Source of the DNA: Marisa cornuarietis
Taxonomy: Eukaryota; Mollusca; Gastropoda; Architaenioglossa; Ampullariidae
Assembly (NCBI GenBank): GCA_004794655.1
Contig: SMMW01000521.1
Location: 2,754,501-2,818,500, forward strand
DNA length: 64,000 bases
Direction: 5' to 3'
Shown: positions 31,941-44,400 of the stretch, one piece after another
Numbering within the stretch: the first letter of the stretch is position 1
Layout: every line of letters begins with the position of its first letter
Position numbers and translations under genes: made by a program
The notes under the pieces: generated by a model
The model's database searches: none
What the model was told of the DNA's origin: nothing
The model's input: only the letters and a program-made list of their open reading frames with translations

Positions 31941-34900
31941 TCTGGAGAGGGAGAGAGAAAGAGACAGAAAGAAAGAGAGAAAGTAAAACATGCATGAAAA
32001 AATCTGTTTTCAATGTGGAAGAATTAGTTCAGTTAAGTTTTTTCATGTCTTGTTGCGACCTCTGCAGCCACAAGAGTTCCTTATGTGAGGATGACCTTAG
32101 CTTTATTCGAATCAACCACCTGTAAAAAAGAAAACGCTGTGTCGCGGTTGATAATTTTACGAAGCAGCAAATATGTACAGCTAAAGCCAATAAATCAGGG
32201 TCCAGTTGCACAACACGTTTCTAAGCCTTAAAACTGTTCTAAAGAAGCAAAATCTCTTCTCTGACATTTAGATGCATTGCATTAGAACATACAAAAATTG
32301 TACTGACAGGACGGAAAGTCAGACTTAAACAATTTTATCTTCATTAAAGCAGTTTTAGTTTTAAAAATTCTAAAATTTTGGTGTGCACTTTAAACTAATT
32401 ATCTAAATAGATTTCAGGCTTAAAAGTGTTTAAAATTAGAAATGTGTTGTGCAACTGGCCCAGAGAGCCCTGACGATGCTTGTTAACAGACTTGTTGTAG
32501 CTAGGTTTTGAATCCTTTTGTTCCAGCTCACTTCAGTTCGTCTTCATCGGCTCACTTCGACTCGTCTCATTCGGTCCCACTCAGTTCGTCTTCATCAGTT
32601 ACTTTCGACTCGTCATCAGCTCTCGTGATCTCATCTCCATCGACCCACGTGACCACCTTTTCATTAACTCACGTTGCCTCGACTACCCCGTCCCCCTTGG
32701 GTTCATCGCCGTCGGATCAAAGTCAGAATAGTCAGTCTGTTGTAGCGAGTGTTGCTGCCTGTGTCGCTGCAGTCTTGGTTGTCACTATTATCCTTGTCAT
32801 CGTTATCGTCTGCATCGTCAAAAGGAAACGAAATCGTACGTGAACAGGCGCCATATTGCATTTGATGATTTTTAATTATTATAATGATTATTATTTACGT
32901 GCCCACCGCATCTTTATCGATATCGTTTTGGGTGAGAGTACGACTTTCACGTGAAGAGATCTGCACACATAAAATCACTGTCATTATTCTAAACTCTTTT
33001 GTACTAGAGGTTGACTACAGGACTCTGTACTTTACACCTTACATTTTTACATCAAATTAAGAACGCACTTTCGAGACTGTAGCATTTATTTTAGAATCGA
33101 TTCAAAACTAATCTCAGGGCATGTTTCATCTTACAGAATCGCGGACAATTCCTAAACTTTTTGAAAGACAAAGGGGAGAGAATGTAACTCGACAGAGCAA
33201 TAGTCAACAGGTACAGCTTCCAAGTAAGTATAACTAACTTACAAAAGGATATATCTTTACTGCTTTCGTTTTTTTTAAAGATATCCAAAGAGGGTAGAGC
33301 TCCTCCTCCGTTTTTTATTCTTATGGCGTTTTTTTGTCACGACCATTGCCTCAAATAAAATGTTACTCATTAAGGCATTGTTTTTATCTTATTGTGTAAA
33401 AACTGCTGAAGTGATCAAGTTAGAATTTTATTCTTTGGTTCTGATAAAAAAGGATTTTTTCTGCTGCTTATACTTTGATCGTTTTCGCCCATCATTTATT
33501 TTTTATTAAGAATCTCTTGTTGTTCACAGGTCCTGCAGCAGACATTGAAAGTTCCAACGAGAACAAGAGACAAAGTAATGGTAAGGATGGATGGATGGAC
33601 AGACGGATGGATAAATGGAGGAAGAGAGGGAGAAATGAAATTTTTAAGCTCCAGCAAGGGATTAAGCATCTGTTAAAGTAACTCTACAGTTATAACTGAT
33701 GTGAACTTGATCAAATTAGTAAACAACCACAGTTTTACTCAACTTCTATATATATATATATATACCTCAAAACACAGCATTTAAGAATATACTCTCACAC
33801 AGACAAGACCACTCGTGCCTAAACCTCAAAACCGTAAATATAAACAATCATAAAATCACAGTAAAAAAGTGCTCCTTGCCATTGGTTAACAAAAACAAAA
33901 AAAATTAGATGTTTTGTACCAGTCTTACTCCGCCATACAATACACCCCCTCCCCAATCACACACCTTCACAACAAACCACTCACCCCTCATACACCACCT
34001 CAACATACCAATTAAGCCGAGACAACAACAATCCAAGATAGAAAGAGAAAGAGACTGATTCGTTGAAACTTGTGTACTTTAAGTGATGGTAAGTATGAGA
34101 CAAAAATATGCGCATACTTTTCAATGTTTAACCACGTGATGCATAAAAGATCTCGTTTTATCTCTTTTAAGATAAAGATAAATACATGTACATAAGAACT
34201 ATTTTTAACATGGTGTCACGAACTCACTGGTTGATGAGCTCCCCTTGGTAGTTTATACGTATGGCAGTGTGTACTAGTGTGGTAAGAATGTCGACATGTC
34301 CTTCAGGGCCTTAAACGATATGCGTTCGACACGTGCCAGTGAACAGAAAATTCACCGATAGTCAGCAAACAGTGTACTCTCATTTTAAAGTCTTCATGTC
34401 CACGATAGATGTCTGTGGCCAGATCCATATAGAAGCCATTTGGCAACTCTGTGTTTTGGTGAATTAGAGAACTGGGACAGTGTGAATAAGAAAACTTAAA
34501 TATGAGCGGAAGCTTATGCTTGCTGACTTAAAGTAGAGAAAATACATGTGCACAGAAAAACTTATATCCGCTAAGTACAAAGCCTCTTGCTTTACTTTGA
34601 GATTCCTATACCTCAGGGGCCAGTTGCACACCATGTTTCTAAACCTTAAAACTGTTCTAAAGAAGCAAAATCTCTTCTCTGCCAATTAGATGTACTGCAC
34701 AAGAACATACAAAAAAATGTACTGACAGGACAGAAAGTCAGACTTAATCAACTTTATCTTACTTAAAGCAGTTTTAGTTTTAAAAATCCTAAAAATGTGG
34801 TGTGCACTTTAAACTGGTTATCTAAAACGATTTAATGCCTAAAAGTGTTTAAAATTAGAAATGTGTTGTGCAACTGGCCCCAGGCATAACGCTCGCTTAG

Positions 34901-36500
34901 CTAATTCGGAAAACAAAAGTTAGCAGTTTTCTAATTTCTTTCTTTGAAGAAAGAAGAGAAGAAAGAAGAGATGTTTCTTCTCCTTATCTTCTTCTTATTG
35001 CTTTATTCCCCCAATGGAGCATAGGGCCGCATTTACACCACGCCAGCAAACCCGGTTCTGGGCCTCCCTCCCCAGTTGGGCCCATGTCATTCCAGCTACC
35101 TCCGCCTCGCCGTGGACCGATCTTCTCCACGTCTGTCTGGGTCTCCCAACCCTGCGCCTCCCCTGTGGGTTCCAGTCCAGACCTTGTCTTGTTACATTTT
35201 CGGCCGGCTTTCTCAGAGTGTGAACGATCCAGCTCCACTTTGGCTTCTTGATGTCTTAGCTGCCAGGGTTTTAGTCGGCTCTCTCCCATAGGTCTGTATT
35301 GGAGATCTTCTCAGGCCATCTGATGTTGAAGATGTGGCGCAGACATCTGTTGATGAATGTTTAAATCTTGTTGGTGATGGTGTTTGTCACACGCCATGTC
35401 TCAGACCCATACAGAAGGATAGAGTTTACGTTTGTATGGAAGATGCGGATCTTGGTGTGCCGAGATAAGGCCTTGGAGTTCCAGATGGGTCGCAGGATGT
35501 AGAATGTTGCCTGACTGTATTTATTCGGCTTCTTACGTCTTCATCTGCACCTCCATCCTTGGTGACTATGCTGCCTAGGTAGATGAAGCGGTCGGTCTCT
35601 GTCAAACATTCCCCATGTTATCGGATTGGGGCTTCTTGCTTGTTGTTGACCCCCATTACCTCTGTCTTCTTGATGTTGATTGTCAGGCTAGTTGTTGCTG
35701 CTTCTTCTGAGAGCTGAGTGAGCTTTGTCTGTGGATGTTGTTTCTTGTAGGACATCAGGCTGATGTCATCCGCACAGTCAGAATCCTCAATTTGCATAGC
35801 AAATGTCCATTGAATGCCTGTGTTGCTGTTGTTCTTCTCATGATCCAGTCTATGACGATCAGGAAGATTGTCGGCGAGAGCATACAACCTTGCCTTACTC
35901 CAGTCCTCACACTGCGAAAGGATCAGTCAGCTTCCCATTGTGGGTCACCTGGCAAGTCGAGTACTCATACAGCTGCTGGATGATGGCAATGAACTTAGGT
36001 GGAAATCTGTAGCACTGCATCAACTTTCAAATGGTCTCTCTGTCTACAGAATCAAATGCCTTCTCAAAACTCTGCTTTTTTATTTAGATATTATTTATGC
36101 TTGTTATGAATGTTCACATGGTTGTTAACTGACTTGTTGTATAGAAAAGTTTTCCTCATTCTCCTCTTTTACATTAAACATGTAATGCTTCTTGCTGTTG
36201 CCAGAATTTGAAGATCAACTCAACCCGGTGTACGTTAGCGCTGACGCCCTTGGTGTAGACAAGAGTTTTTATCAGTCACGTGACCAGAATTCCTTTTCCG
36301 AAACTTCTCCACAAAAGAGTTCCTGCGTCTCGCTGCAGCAAGGGGCAGACAACTACAGTGCTGTTTTCATAGCTCAACGGTCACCGCCTCGTCAGCCAAC
36401 TTTGAAAGAACATGAAGAAAGAAGTGAATCTTCAACGCCAAACACAGACGAGTTGTACACGCTGGTAAAGAAAGGTGACCTGGCAGAGAGGAATTCATAG
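26077..36500 (+). CDS. IGR-2, Ig-type transmembrane receptor with long tyrosine-bearing tail
   Basis: Exons: 26077-26143 signal peptide (MAISRAAFVCVIVLNFSVNL), 28358-28681 Ig-like domain, 30212-30345 and 31152-31344 second ectodomain unit split by a phase-0 intron, about 31593-31752 Cys-rich segment, 32527-32835 Ser-rich stalk and TM, 33137-33223, 33530-33580 and 36205-36500 cytoplasmic. The other resolved junctions are phase 1. The TM core is VLVVTIILVIVIVCIV, then KRKRNR. The tail has four tyrosines: NPVYVSAD (an NPxY-type motif), FYQS, NYSAVF and ELYTLV, plus a Pro-rich RSPPRQP. Such motifs in receptor tails recruit SH2 or PTB proteins; here that is inference. One problem remains: the exon ending at 31344 is in phase 1, but no good acceptor gives the Cys-rich exon that phase (with 31593 the total is 1,621 nt). 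A missed splice site, a 1-nt assembly error or a real lesion is possible. Confidence 0.75.
26213..26961 (-). mobile_element. Internally deleted 2A-bearing LINE in IGR-2 intron 1
   Basis: The minus strand starts with an ORF1 N-terminus: hydrophobic VLLAVIIACLISQLL, then CSGDIETNPEP, then a coiled-coil-like stretch (LEDKMENLEKQ). At about 26515-26530 it jumps, in a different frame, to an ORF2 C-terminus with the zinc-binding pattern GCPICRTTIIEDEEHFLFKC. The whole RT region is gone. The element probably extends to about 27240, because the flanking intron sequence of IGR-1 resumes near 27250. Confidence 0.75.
27778..28212 (+). mobile_element. LINE 3' end with (ATG)n tail
   Basis: The plus-strand reading, with stops, gives ETWRVTNTINNKLQTFTNR, RHILGIRWPEKISN, KMRKWGWIGLTLDKPAD and ALDWNPQGKRRVGRPKQT, then a GGAATGATGATGATG end. 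This is the post-RT end of the family also present at 34975-36062. It lies in intron 1 of IGR-2. Confidence 0.7.
28682..30211. other. IGR-2 intron with microsatellite and GC-richer segment
   Basis: It contains (AT)n near 28839, the (GT)n at 29225-29301 and a GC-richer stretch at about 29690-30020 that looks like an unidentified interspersed repeat. No exon was seen. Confidence 0.45.
29225..29301. repeat. (GT)n microsatellite with GC-GT start
   Basis: GTGTGTGCGTGCGTGCGTGC passes into a long pure GT run. Confidence 0.9.
31055..31105. mobile_element. hAT-like transposon end remnant
   Basis: CGGGCCGGATTAAAGGACTT then GGCGGGACGGTCCC and TCCCTG. This resembles the GGGCCGGAT-type subterminal sequence of many animal hAT elements. 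It has no transposase and is very short. Confidence 0.35.
31895..31987. repeat. (CA)n followed by GA-rich tract
   Basis: A pure CA run of about 20 units, then GAGAGGGAGAGAGAAAGAGA-type sequence, in an IGR-2 intron. Confidence 0.9.
32198..32461. mobile_element. MITE copy 1 (terminal inverted repeats GGGYCCAGTTGCACAAC)
   Basis: 264 bp. The left end is GGGTCCAGTTGCACAACAC and the right end GTTGTGCAACTGGCCC, an inverted repeat of about 17 bp. The interior is AT-rich and non-coding. Copy 2 at 34616-34881 aligns along the full length, so the ends are real. Target duplication is unclear. Confidence 0.8.
34616..34881. mobile_element. MITE copy 2
   Basis: 266 bp. It begins GGGGCCAGTTGCACA and ends TGTGCAACTGGCCCC. 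It is highly similar to 32198-32461 in the same orientation, in a later intron of the same gene. Confidence 0.8.
34975..36062 (-). mobile_element. 5'-truncated LINE (RT palm to 3' end) in IGR-2 last intron
   Basis: In minus-strand order: FEKAFDSVDRETI (RT motif A), RTGVRQGCMLSP (motif B), an ADDISLMS-type catalytic box (about 35740-35780), the ETWRVTNTI thumb, PKWSW-I-V-H-T-L-R, and DWNPQGRRRVGRPRQTWRRS. Several stops and shifts are present. It breaks off upstream of motif A. Confidence 0.75.
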
Positions 36501-37853
36501 GTGCGGCCATGGAAACCAGAAGCATGTGTGCAGACTATAGTCATAAATGCACTTTTTATTAATTCTGAAGATCTGAATTGTAAATACCCTTTTTACTAGT
36601 CGTTTATTTTAAGTAAAGGATTTTTACAACAAGCACTTGAACCACAGCCCCACCTTGCAGTTCAATTCTTTGTAATATTTGATGCAGTGGCTGCAACTTC
36701 TCAGCACCGTCTCTAGCCTATAGACACATTTAAACGACTAATTTTTTCCAGAAACGTAAAATAGTTCCGTTTGTACATGCTTTCCAAAACATCGTTTACC
36801 AAGGGCTAAAAATATAAATCCAATTTGATTTAAAACAGACATTATATAGATATAAATGTCTAAAATACTATAATGAATGCCTTTTTTACTTGAGCAGAAA
36901 GTTTTTGTAAATATTTCAAGAACACAAAATAGTGTAACTAGATATGTGAACATGACTTTACTGGAGCTGTCTGTAAGCAGGATAAAACACGGAAAGTTTA
37001 AAATGTGTATACAATATGATTTGCTGTACCTTATTGTTTTTTGCTGAATTTATACTAACATTTTCCATCATTTTGTGCTTTTCAAAAGTCAAATAATTTA
37101 GTTATGGTTTAGTTCTCCTGACATATACCAAACTGTAGCGTTTCTCTGTTTTACTGAGTCTGTACCCCATTGTTGTCTTCTTCATATTGTAAGAAGTCTC
37201 AAGAGCCACCTCTAAGACATCTGGACTCTGATTTTCCGTTCACTGGATTAGTTTTCCACGTCCCTGCAGATGTTCAAGAGATATAAAATTACATGAAACA
37301 ATAAAACGATAAACAATAAACAAATTAGTTAAACTTTTTCGCCACACATTAAACACAAACATTATTCCCCATGCCCTTTTCTTTTAACTCTTTAACTAGC
37401 GGAAAAACATCAAAGAAGCCCGATGCATGGTCTTTTCCTAGCTGCCGCCCATCTTGAGGTTCAGTAAGAACCGAGGAACTTGCCAACGATAAACACAACT
37501 GAGGGAAAAAAACAGAAAATAGTTCTGCACAAAATATGAAATTTCTTCGAATCTTATACTCATTTCCATTCACTATGTTACTAATTTAATATTGTCTTAT
37601 TAGTAATTCAGTGAAAACTTTCATATCAAGACTTTTATTAAAGAAAACATAGGCCCACGCCTCAAAAGGGAGAACAGGAAAAATATTGCTATTAAATATT
37701 TGCAATCATCTTTACACATAGGTATTTGGAATAATTACTAACAGAAGTATTCAATAAAGTTTTTTTTCTTATATGAACAATATGTATCTCATGTTTTGCA
37801 CCAGTGCACAAGTTAATCAGACGTATTGTCAGACCAGTGTTCACAGCGATGAT

Positions 37854-37920
<67 letters not shown>
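37854..37920. repeat. (GT)n microsatellite
   Basis: About 33 uninterrupted GT units. Confidence 0.95.
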
Positions 37921-37923
<3 letters not shown>

Positions 37924-38084
37924 AAGAGAGAGAGTGAAGGAATCAGTGGGTATGCTGGTAAAGACAAGTTTTAATGACAGAAAAAGGCATGATTGAATCC
38001 TTTTAACTTTGAAACAAGAAACCTTTAACACTATGAACCTCAGCCATTCTTCTATATTACATATAAAAAAACAAATGGCTCATT

Positions 38085-38162
38085 GTCATCTACAATATAA
38101 ATGTGTCATTGTCATCTACAATATCAATCTGTTATTGTCATCTACAATACAAATGTGTCATT
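38085..38162. repeat. 26-bp minisatellite, three units
   Basis: Three copies of GTCATCTACAATATAAATGT followed by GTCATT, with few differences. Confidence 0.85.
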
Positions 38163-38895
38163 GTTGTTCAGACACTAACAAGCCTTATTGTAATCTTAAG
38201 CCTCATCTTCATCAAAACACACACAGTTGCTACAAACTCGCTGGATGTCAGCTGCCTACATCCCGACAAAACTTCCATCATTAATTACAATAAAAACAGT
38301 CTCATATACGCTGCTTCCCACACACTTGAAACTGTCCAATAACTGTCTAAACAGGTCATAAAAAATCGTTGTCTATCAAAGACAAATGATAATGATATTC
38401 TGAAGTCTATCTTCGATTCCAGGAAAAACTAAACATTTAATTTTTTTCTTGTGCATTGTGCTTAGTAAAGCAAATAACTGTGAGGCAGACTATGATAATG
38501 GTAAATAAAGGAGAAGATGAAATATTGTGTGCAAAATATTGTATGCGGAAAGGGAGTGAGCGTAAATAAATAAAAGATTAATGAAAATGTTTCATTAAAT
38601 TTAACTGAATCGATTGATTTCATATTCAGGATATGTACAACTTATGAATAAAGCTAGGAAGAGAAAAAAAAACGAAAGTGAAAATCTACCGAATGGCTGA
38701 GGGTTAATTCCTCATTAAAATTAGCTGAATCGTGTAATGTGATATTCAGGACATAGAAAGCAGTGTAGTAGGGATTGTAAGTAGGTCCAAGCCAGTACAA
38801 GGAAGCTACTAGATGTGAACAGAGTGGACTAAAACATCACAGATATTTTGTTCATTTCTTTTCTTAACGAGATGGAAGAGAAGTCTCACCCTAGC

Positions 38896-41800
38896 ATGTG
38901 TGGCGCGACTGACATACGACAGGTGGTTGTCATGGCTGGACTTCTGCTGCTGACTTCATCTCAAAGATCTGCTGCAGGTAGGTGATGAAAATGTATATTT
39001 TTCTACCTCCCGCCTTCTCTCTATCAGCTGCTATATTAAATACACGACAGTTTATTGCGTAAAAGAGATAAATTTGTCTTCAGAATAGATAACGACATTT
39101 TTTCCATTTAATGTTTATCACAAAAAATGTACACTGCTTTTCTGTCACACATACACATACTGTGATCACACACTCACACATACCCACACCTTTTCTCTCT
39201 TACATGCACGCTCCCACACACGCACGCGCGTGCAAACTCTCACGCACACATACATATGCACAAGTACACACATACTATTATATATATATATATTGTAGTT
39301 GCAGTTTCTGTAGCAGGGGTTGTTTCATAGGGTTAAGCCCCACGCCAAACCCTCTTCCTTCATCTGGGATTGGGACCGGTAGGTTACCGGGGGGGGGGGT
39401 TCCAGGCGGAGTTCATATTATATATATATACACATGTAAATGCACCTAGTAATTCTACATTATACAAATGTCCTTATGCTTAATAAAAACGCAATCTTTA
39501 ATGTGTAAAGAGTAAAACTAGTAAAGGGTTTGTGAACCACATTAGATGCCAGCGTAAAATATAGATAACTAAAAGTTGTAGATTGAAGCTTCGTTTAAAA
39601 AAACCCTCTTTAATTAACATGTCAAGATAGAGTAATATTATTTGTTTATTAGAGACTGTTGGTGACCTACAAACAAACTGCCCGGCATATGTACGTGAGG
39701 ACGTGGACTATGACTGCGAATGTTACATCAACAACACAACAGACTCTCCTGCTGTCACTAACTGGAATGTCCCCGGTGGTGGTTCAGTCCTGAACGTGAG
39801 AAACGTTCGACGAGAGAATAACGGTACAAAGTACACGTGTCATCTCGACTTGGGCTCACCGCCATCACGTAAATACGTGACGTACACCCTCCATGTCGCT
39901 TGTGAGTACGTTGGCTAACAGCAACTCTCTTGCATTTTTGAATTTGTGTTTATTCCACTCGATTAATAAAATTACTAAAATTCTTTTTAAAAAAAACTTT
40001 TTTTGTCCGTGCAGTACACTGTTTTGTCTCGGTGTCCTATAAACACTGTGACACTACAGCCCAGGTAATGGGTGCTAATACACTTTTTGATTTGACAAAT
40101 ATGAAGAACGGTTGGACTATTAGACGGTTATATTTTACGGCTTGTACAACTTTATTCAGAACCCTTCATATTTATTCAGAAGGGTCTTATAAAATCTTGT
40201 ATTAAAACAAAATTATTGAAACAGTGATTTACATTTTACTATAACTACTGTAATTAGAAGATTTATTTATGCTTTACGTTCCTCGTACTGTTATGTCACT
40301 TTAAACGTTTTCCTTATTAATATTCTAACAATTTTTGGTACAGTGAAATTCAAAGTACCTGCCATTCTTTTGCTGTAAACGGGCCTGACTCTGTGATCTT
40401 TTCCAATGAAACTGAACCGTTTATCCCTAATGAGACATCACAATTAAAACAGTGAGTTACGGTTACAGTAACAAAATCATCTATCACCATATAATTGTCC
40501 TTCGCTTCAGACGGGCCCCAGTCTGTAAGGATGTCTAGCAATGCAACTACACCATTTGTCACTAACGGGACAGTTCAGATGGCGCTGTTTTGTCAGGCTG
40601 TTGACGTGTATCCAGCCGCCACCTACACCTGGACAGGTGTGACTTGTGTCAACGAAGATTACTCAAACGGCACGTGCATCTTTATACCTGGAGTCCCGCA
40701 GGACGACTCCCGTGAAGTATCGTGTACTGCCCACAATGTTATCTTCGCTGGTCTGAGAAAGTCTCTTGGCTATAAGATTCATCTGTCTTGTAAGTGGCAA
40801 TGGCTTGATGCACTAGATGTTGAAAGTATTATACTTCCCTTAGCGGTTATTGTTGGCTAGAGACCATTAATCACCAGGACATCAGGTACTCATCACTTCA
40901 AGGGTTAACAAAGGGAATGCGGGATTTTCAAAGTTACGAAGGTTTCCAAAGATTTTGTGAAGGCTGAATCTGTCACAATTTATCTTCTTGGTCCTTTGCG
41001 CAGACCCTCCCAGTTCTCACCCGGAAATAACAAGGGGCAATTCTCGGACCCTAACAGAGGGAGGAAACACAACTTTAACCTGTAAAGTCAAAGGTGGAAA
41101 ACCAAAGGTGTCCTCGGTGAACTTCTTTTGTGGAGATGAACGGGGCAGACGTGACATTGTGGATGACGAGTCCGTGTCGAGTTCTCTCTTCATCAGTGTT
41201 CAGCCCCATCACTTTAATGTAACATGTGTGTGCTCGGCCACATGGGACATACAACAGGAGCTGTACCCATATACAACTGTAACTCGTCTCTACATCAATG
41301 GTAGGTTATCTTATTTAAATTAGATGTTGGTGTCCTTTAATCCTAATCTAAGTTTCTATCCTTAAGTTTCTTACTTAGGCGGGCTTTCACTTTACCATCC
41401 AGGCACATGTTTGTACAGTTGTTTCTCTGTTTAGCTAACACCTTGCTTTTCCGCAAAACACCACAGACAGTGTCAAGTATATTCTAGAAATGAAGAGATT
41501 GGTCATAAACAATGTAATCTTTGTCAGTCGCTAATTGTGACAAATATTTTTTTTCAGATTTTGTCAATAAACAGAACAGATTAATTTTATGCTGGAAATC
41601 TGGCTAGGTGCAAAAATAGTCAACTCCAAGAACAATTCAATGAATGAATGAATGAATGAATTGTAAAACGCATGAGCAAATAACTAGGCAGCAAATGACA
41701 TCCAGCCATCTAAAAGGTGAACCAACTTAATAAAATAAATTTTCTTTAGTTAAATCTGTCTCTTTCACAAGATGCATTATCTAGAAACCTATGTTGAAGT

Positions 41801-41897
41801 CGGTACAACCTTTGTGTTCGTCATTTTTTTTATCACGAGCATTGTCATCTCTAACGTTGTCAAGATGAAGACGAGATCGGCTGGTTCTCGTCAGTAA
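38896..41897 (+). CDS. IGR-3, three-Ig transmembrane receptor with short tail
   Basis: Exons: 38896-38977 signal peptide (core MAGLLLLTSSQRSAA), 39653-39901 Ig1, 40511-40789 Ig2, 41004-41300 Ig3, 41785-41897 TM plus tail. Every junction is phase 1, and the sum is 1,020 nt (339 aa, TAA). Ig1 carries DCECYI, W and KYTC. Ig2 has ALFCQAVDVYPA, TWTGVTC and VSCTAHN. Ig3 has LTCKVKGG, VNFFCG and CVCSATW. The TM is FVFVIFFITSIVISNVV followed by KMKTRSAGSRQ and stop. The 11-residue tail has no tyrosine and the TM has no charged residue, so it looks unable to signal by itself (inference). An in-frame ATG 24 nt upstream (38872) is possible, but the chosen ATG matches the start of IGR-4. Role: probable cell-surface recognition or adhesion; no ligand is known. 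Confidence 0.82.
38978..39652. other. IGR-3 intron 1
   Basis: AT-rich, with CA/CACG-rich segments and two TATATA runs flanking about 120 bp (39300-39420) of GC-richer sequence containing a G-run. The latter looks like an unidentified interspersed repeat. Confidence 0.4.
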
Positions 41898-42386
41898 CAT
41901 CCGGTAACTTTCTGACTTATCTTCGAGATATTGTCGTCTTTGTCTTGTAACAAGTTTCGTCTCATAATGAAAATATGAGACGCGGATTTATACAAGTGCA
42001 TACGATCTTCAGTCTTGATAGTTTTAAAGTCAGACAGCTTCACTCAACAAAGTACTGATCGACATCACTGCTGAGCATGTAAGTATAAACAATTTAAATA
42101 ACAATAATTTCAATGATAATAGTTATGATCACGTATAAGTAGTGACAACGAAGATCGATAGAATGAAACTTCTATGTGTACATTTTAGACAATGACAATG
42201 ACCAACTTTATTTGTCCCATTGGGCAATTTGAATTTGGGAATGTGCACTGGATGAAAAAATTGAAAACATGAGAAGGAAAAGTAAGTGGGCAAGTAACAT
42301 GTATCATAGAAATATATATAGAAAAAAAAAGAAAAAAAAGAAAAAAACAACAACAAGAAAATCAGGTATGCACCTACAACATCACA

Positions 42387-42390
42387 CACG

Positions 42391-42432
<42 letters not shown>
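42387..42432. repeat. (CA)n microsatellite
   Basis: CACGCACGCA then a pure CA run. Confidence 0.9.
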
Positions 42433-42434
<2 letters not shown>

Positions 42435-42672
42435 ATTGACAGCTCATCTAAAATTTTATGTGTCCGTGCGGGTGTAGGAGAGTAAGTATTAAAGGTCTTG
42501 CAAGATGACTAATGACTAGATAAAACTTTATACAAAAAGTTTATCCCAAAATATGAGTTGGATCCAGCAGTTAATATAAATTGGCCTCTTCTTTACATCT
42601 AATAGTGGTACTGATATTTATTCTGATCCATTGTACGGATATGTCTCTTTTTTCTCTTTGTCTTTTAATCTC

Positions 42673-42694
42673 GTGTGTGTGTGTGCGTGTGCGT

Positions 42695-42730
<36 letters not shown>
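42673..42730. repeat. (GT)n with GTGTGC variants
   Basis: Alternating GTGTGC units then pure GT. Confidence 0.9.
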
Positions 42731-43369
42731 AAATGCTGCTGTGTTTTGAAGTGTATGTATATGTATGTGTAGAATTTCTTTGTAGGTGTGTGTATAAAAG
42801 TTGAAAATATCTAGTCTATAAAGATGTTTATGATGATGGCTGCTGTTGTTAACTTTCCCTTTGAAATGGGCTCAGGCCTACTCAAAGATCGAGTTTGAGT
42901 TCGTGTTCTTGTTATTCTTGATGCGGAGGTCAGATTTGTTTTTTGTCAAGATGACAAGAGACTCACTGAAGGCTACCATATAATGAAAAAAAAGAAGACG
43001 ATCAGACCTTTAAACCAGTTGCTGATAATCATGTCTGTTCTTTTGTGCAGATAGTCTCTTCCTTCTTTCCCTCTCTTTTACTCTCTTTCTCTCTCATTTT
43101 CTCCCTCCCTCTTAGTCGTGTTTCCGTTTCCTTTCTTTCTTTCTTTAGATCGAACGTTAGATGTAAAAAACCCATACTCTGTTACCCTCGTAAATAAAGA
43201 TTTTTCAGTTTTTTCTCACACACATACTATCACTATCTCTTTCTCTCTCTTATTATTTCTTTTACTTTCCCTCATTCCCTCTGCCTCTCTGTCTGCTTGT
43301 GTCCATCTTACTATTGTTGTTGTAGCTGCCTTTAATGGTAAGGTCTCTTTTTTCTCTCTAGATGATGTT

Positions 43370-44400
43370 GACAAGATGAATGTTGCTGCACTCAGCCTTA
43401 TAATGAAAATACATAAAATGATGATGTCAACAGCTGTTCATCTTTCATCAGTACTCTGCATCCAACAAACACAGTCCTCGACACAGAGCTCGACATTTTA
43501 CATCTCGGCACCTTGTGTCTCTTAAAGTCTTGCTTTAATGTTACAACCTCTTAGAATTGGAGTTGTTTTCTTTGTAATAGATTACTTATTAAAGACTATT
43601 AATAGAAAGGTAATTATGATTATGCTGTATACTTAAGAATCGTTACTTTGATGCTGTCTGTTTGTAAAAGTAGAATCTGAGGCGGAATGTTGAAAAAAAT
43701 AGATGTTGATCCTGTATGTGTTAAAAGTCAGACGTTGCTACTGTTTGTTTGTAAAGCTCCAATACTACTTTTTCTGAGTGCACTAGTTCCTTCGTTGATT
43801 TATTTATCAGGATTAAGGTGTCTGACAGACAAATACAAATAGAAGTGTCTAACATAAATACAGATGGAAGTGTCTGACAGAACAAAACAGATGTTAGTGT
43901 CTGACAGAAAAGAACAGATGAAGGACTTGAACTGCTCGGTCAAACCGTTTGCTGCTCATTTTAAGCAGATTTGTCTGTTGAACGTGTCACACCACTAAAC
44001 ATGTCCATCAAGATTATTAACTTTTAAGGTTTCGCAAGGGAACTCACTTCGAGAGGACAGACAGCTTCAGTATACCATGGGTCGCTTAGCATCTTTCCCA
44101 TATAACAGTGAAGGTGGTCACTCCATCGCACATGAACACATTTCCTGCTTTGCACGAGAGGCTGAGCTGGATCAGCATGTATTAATTTTTAATGCTATTT
44201 AGCCAGTCTTTGGGATTCTCAGGAGATTTTAATAAAAACTGCATGCAGCACCACATGCGTTGTGTACAACACGCCCATCAAGCCGGAAATGTGGTGAGTG
44301 TTGTTCACTGTAGTGAGGTTCTCTCTACATCAGTGCTTGGGGACTCTCGCTATTTTCCTGTAGGATTGTATGTTCTCTCTAAATGACTAATCGCGCTTAA
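43370..44400. repeat. Flanking module, copy 1
   Basis: It aligns in order with 58085-59110. Shared anchors are CATCCAACAAACACAGTCCT-type versus GCGTCCACAGGAGACAGTCC, GTTACAACCTCTTAGA, an AACATGTC-ATCAA segment, CTATTTAGCCAGTCTT and TCTCTACATCAG. This is sequence 3' of IGR-3 and 3' of IGR-4, so it marks the duplicated gene unit. Confidence 0.6.
43819..43925. repeat. Irregular minisatellite, units of about 31-34 bp
   Basis: GTGTCTGACAGA followed by A/C-rich ACAGATG recurs about four times. One related unit is at 59710-59740. Confidence 0.7.

Larger units (their letters stand above)
36501..38895. other. Intergenic between IGR-2 and IGR-3
   Basis: No gene was recognised. It holds a candidate polyA signal AATAAA at 37300-37305, a (GT)n run and a 26-bp minisatellite. 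Two related fragments (ending in -GATATTCAGGACATAG-like sequence) lie at about 38595-38640 and 38715-38757. Confidence 0.5.

Noticed and set aside
37349..37573. 74-codon minus-strand ORF
   Set aside because: No splice-framed partner, domain or paralog was seen in the window, and its length is within chance expectation.
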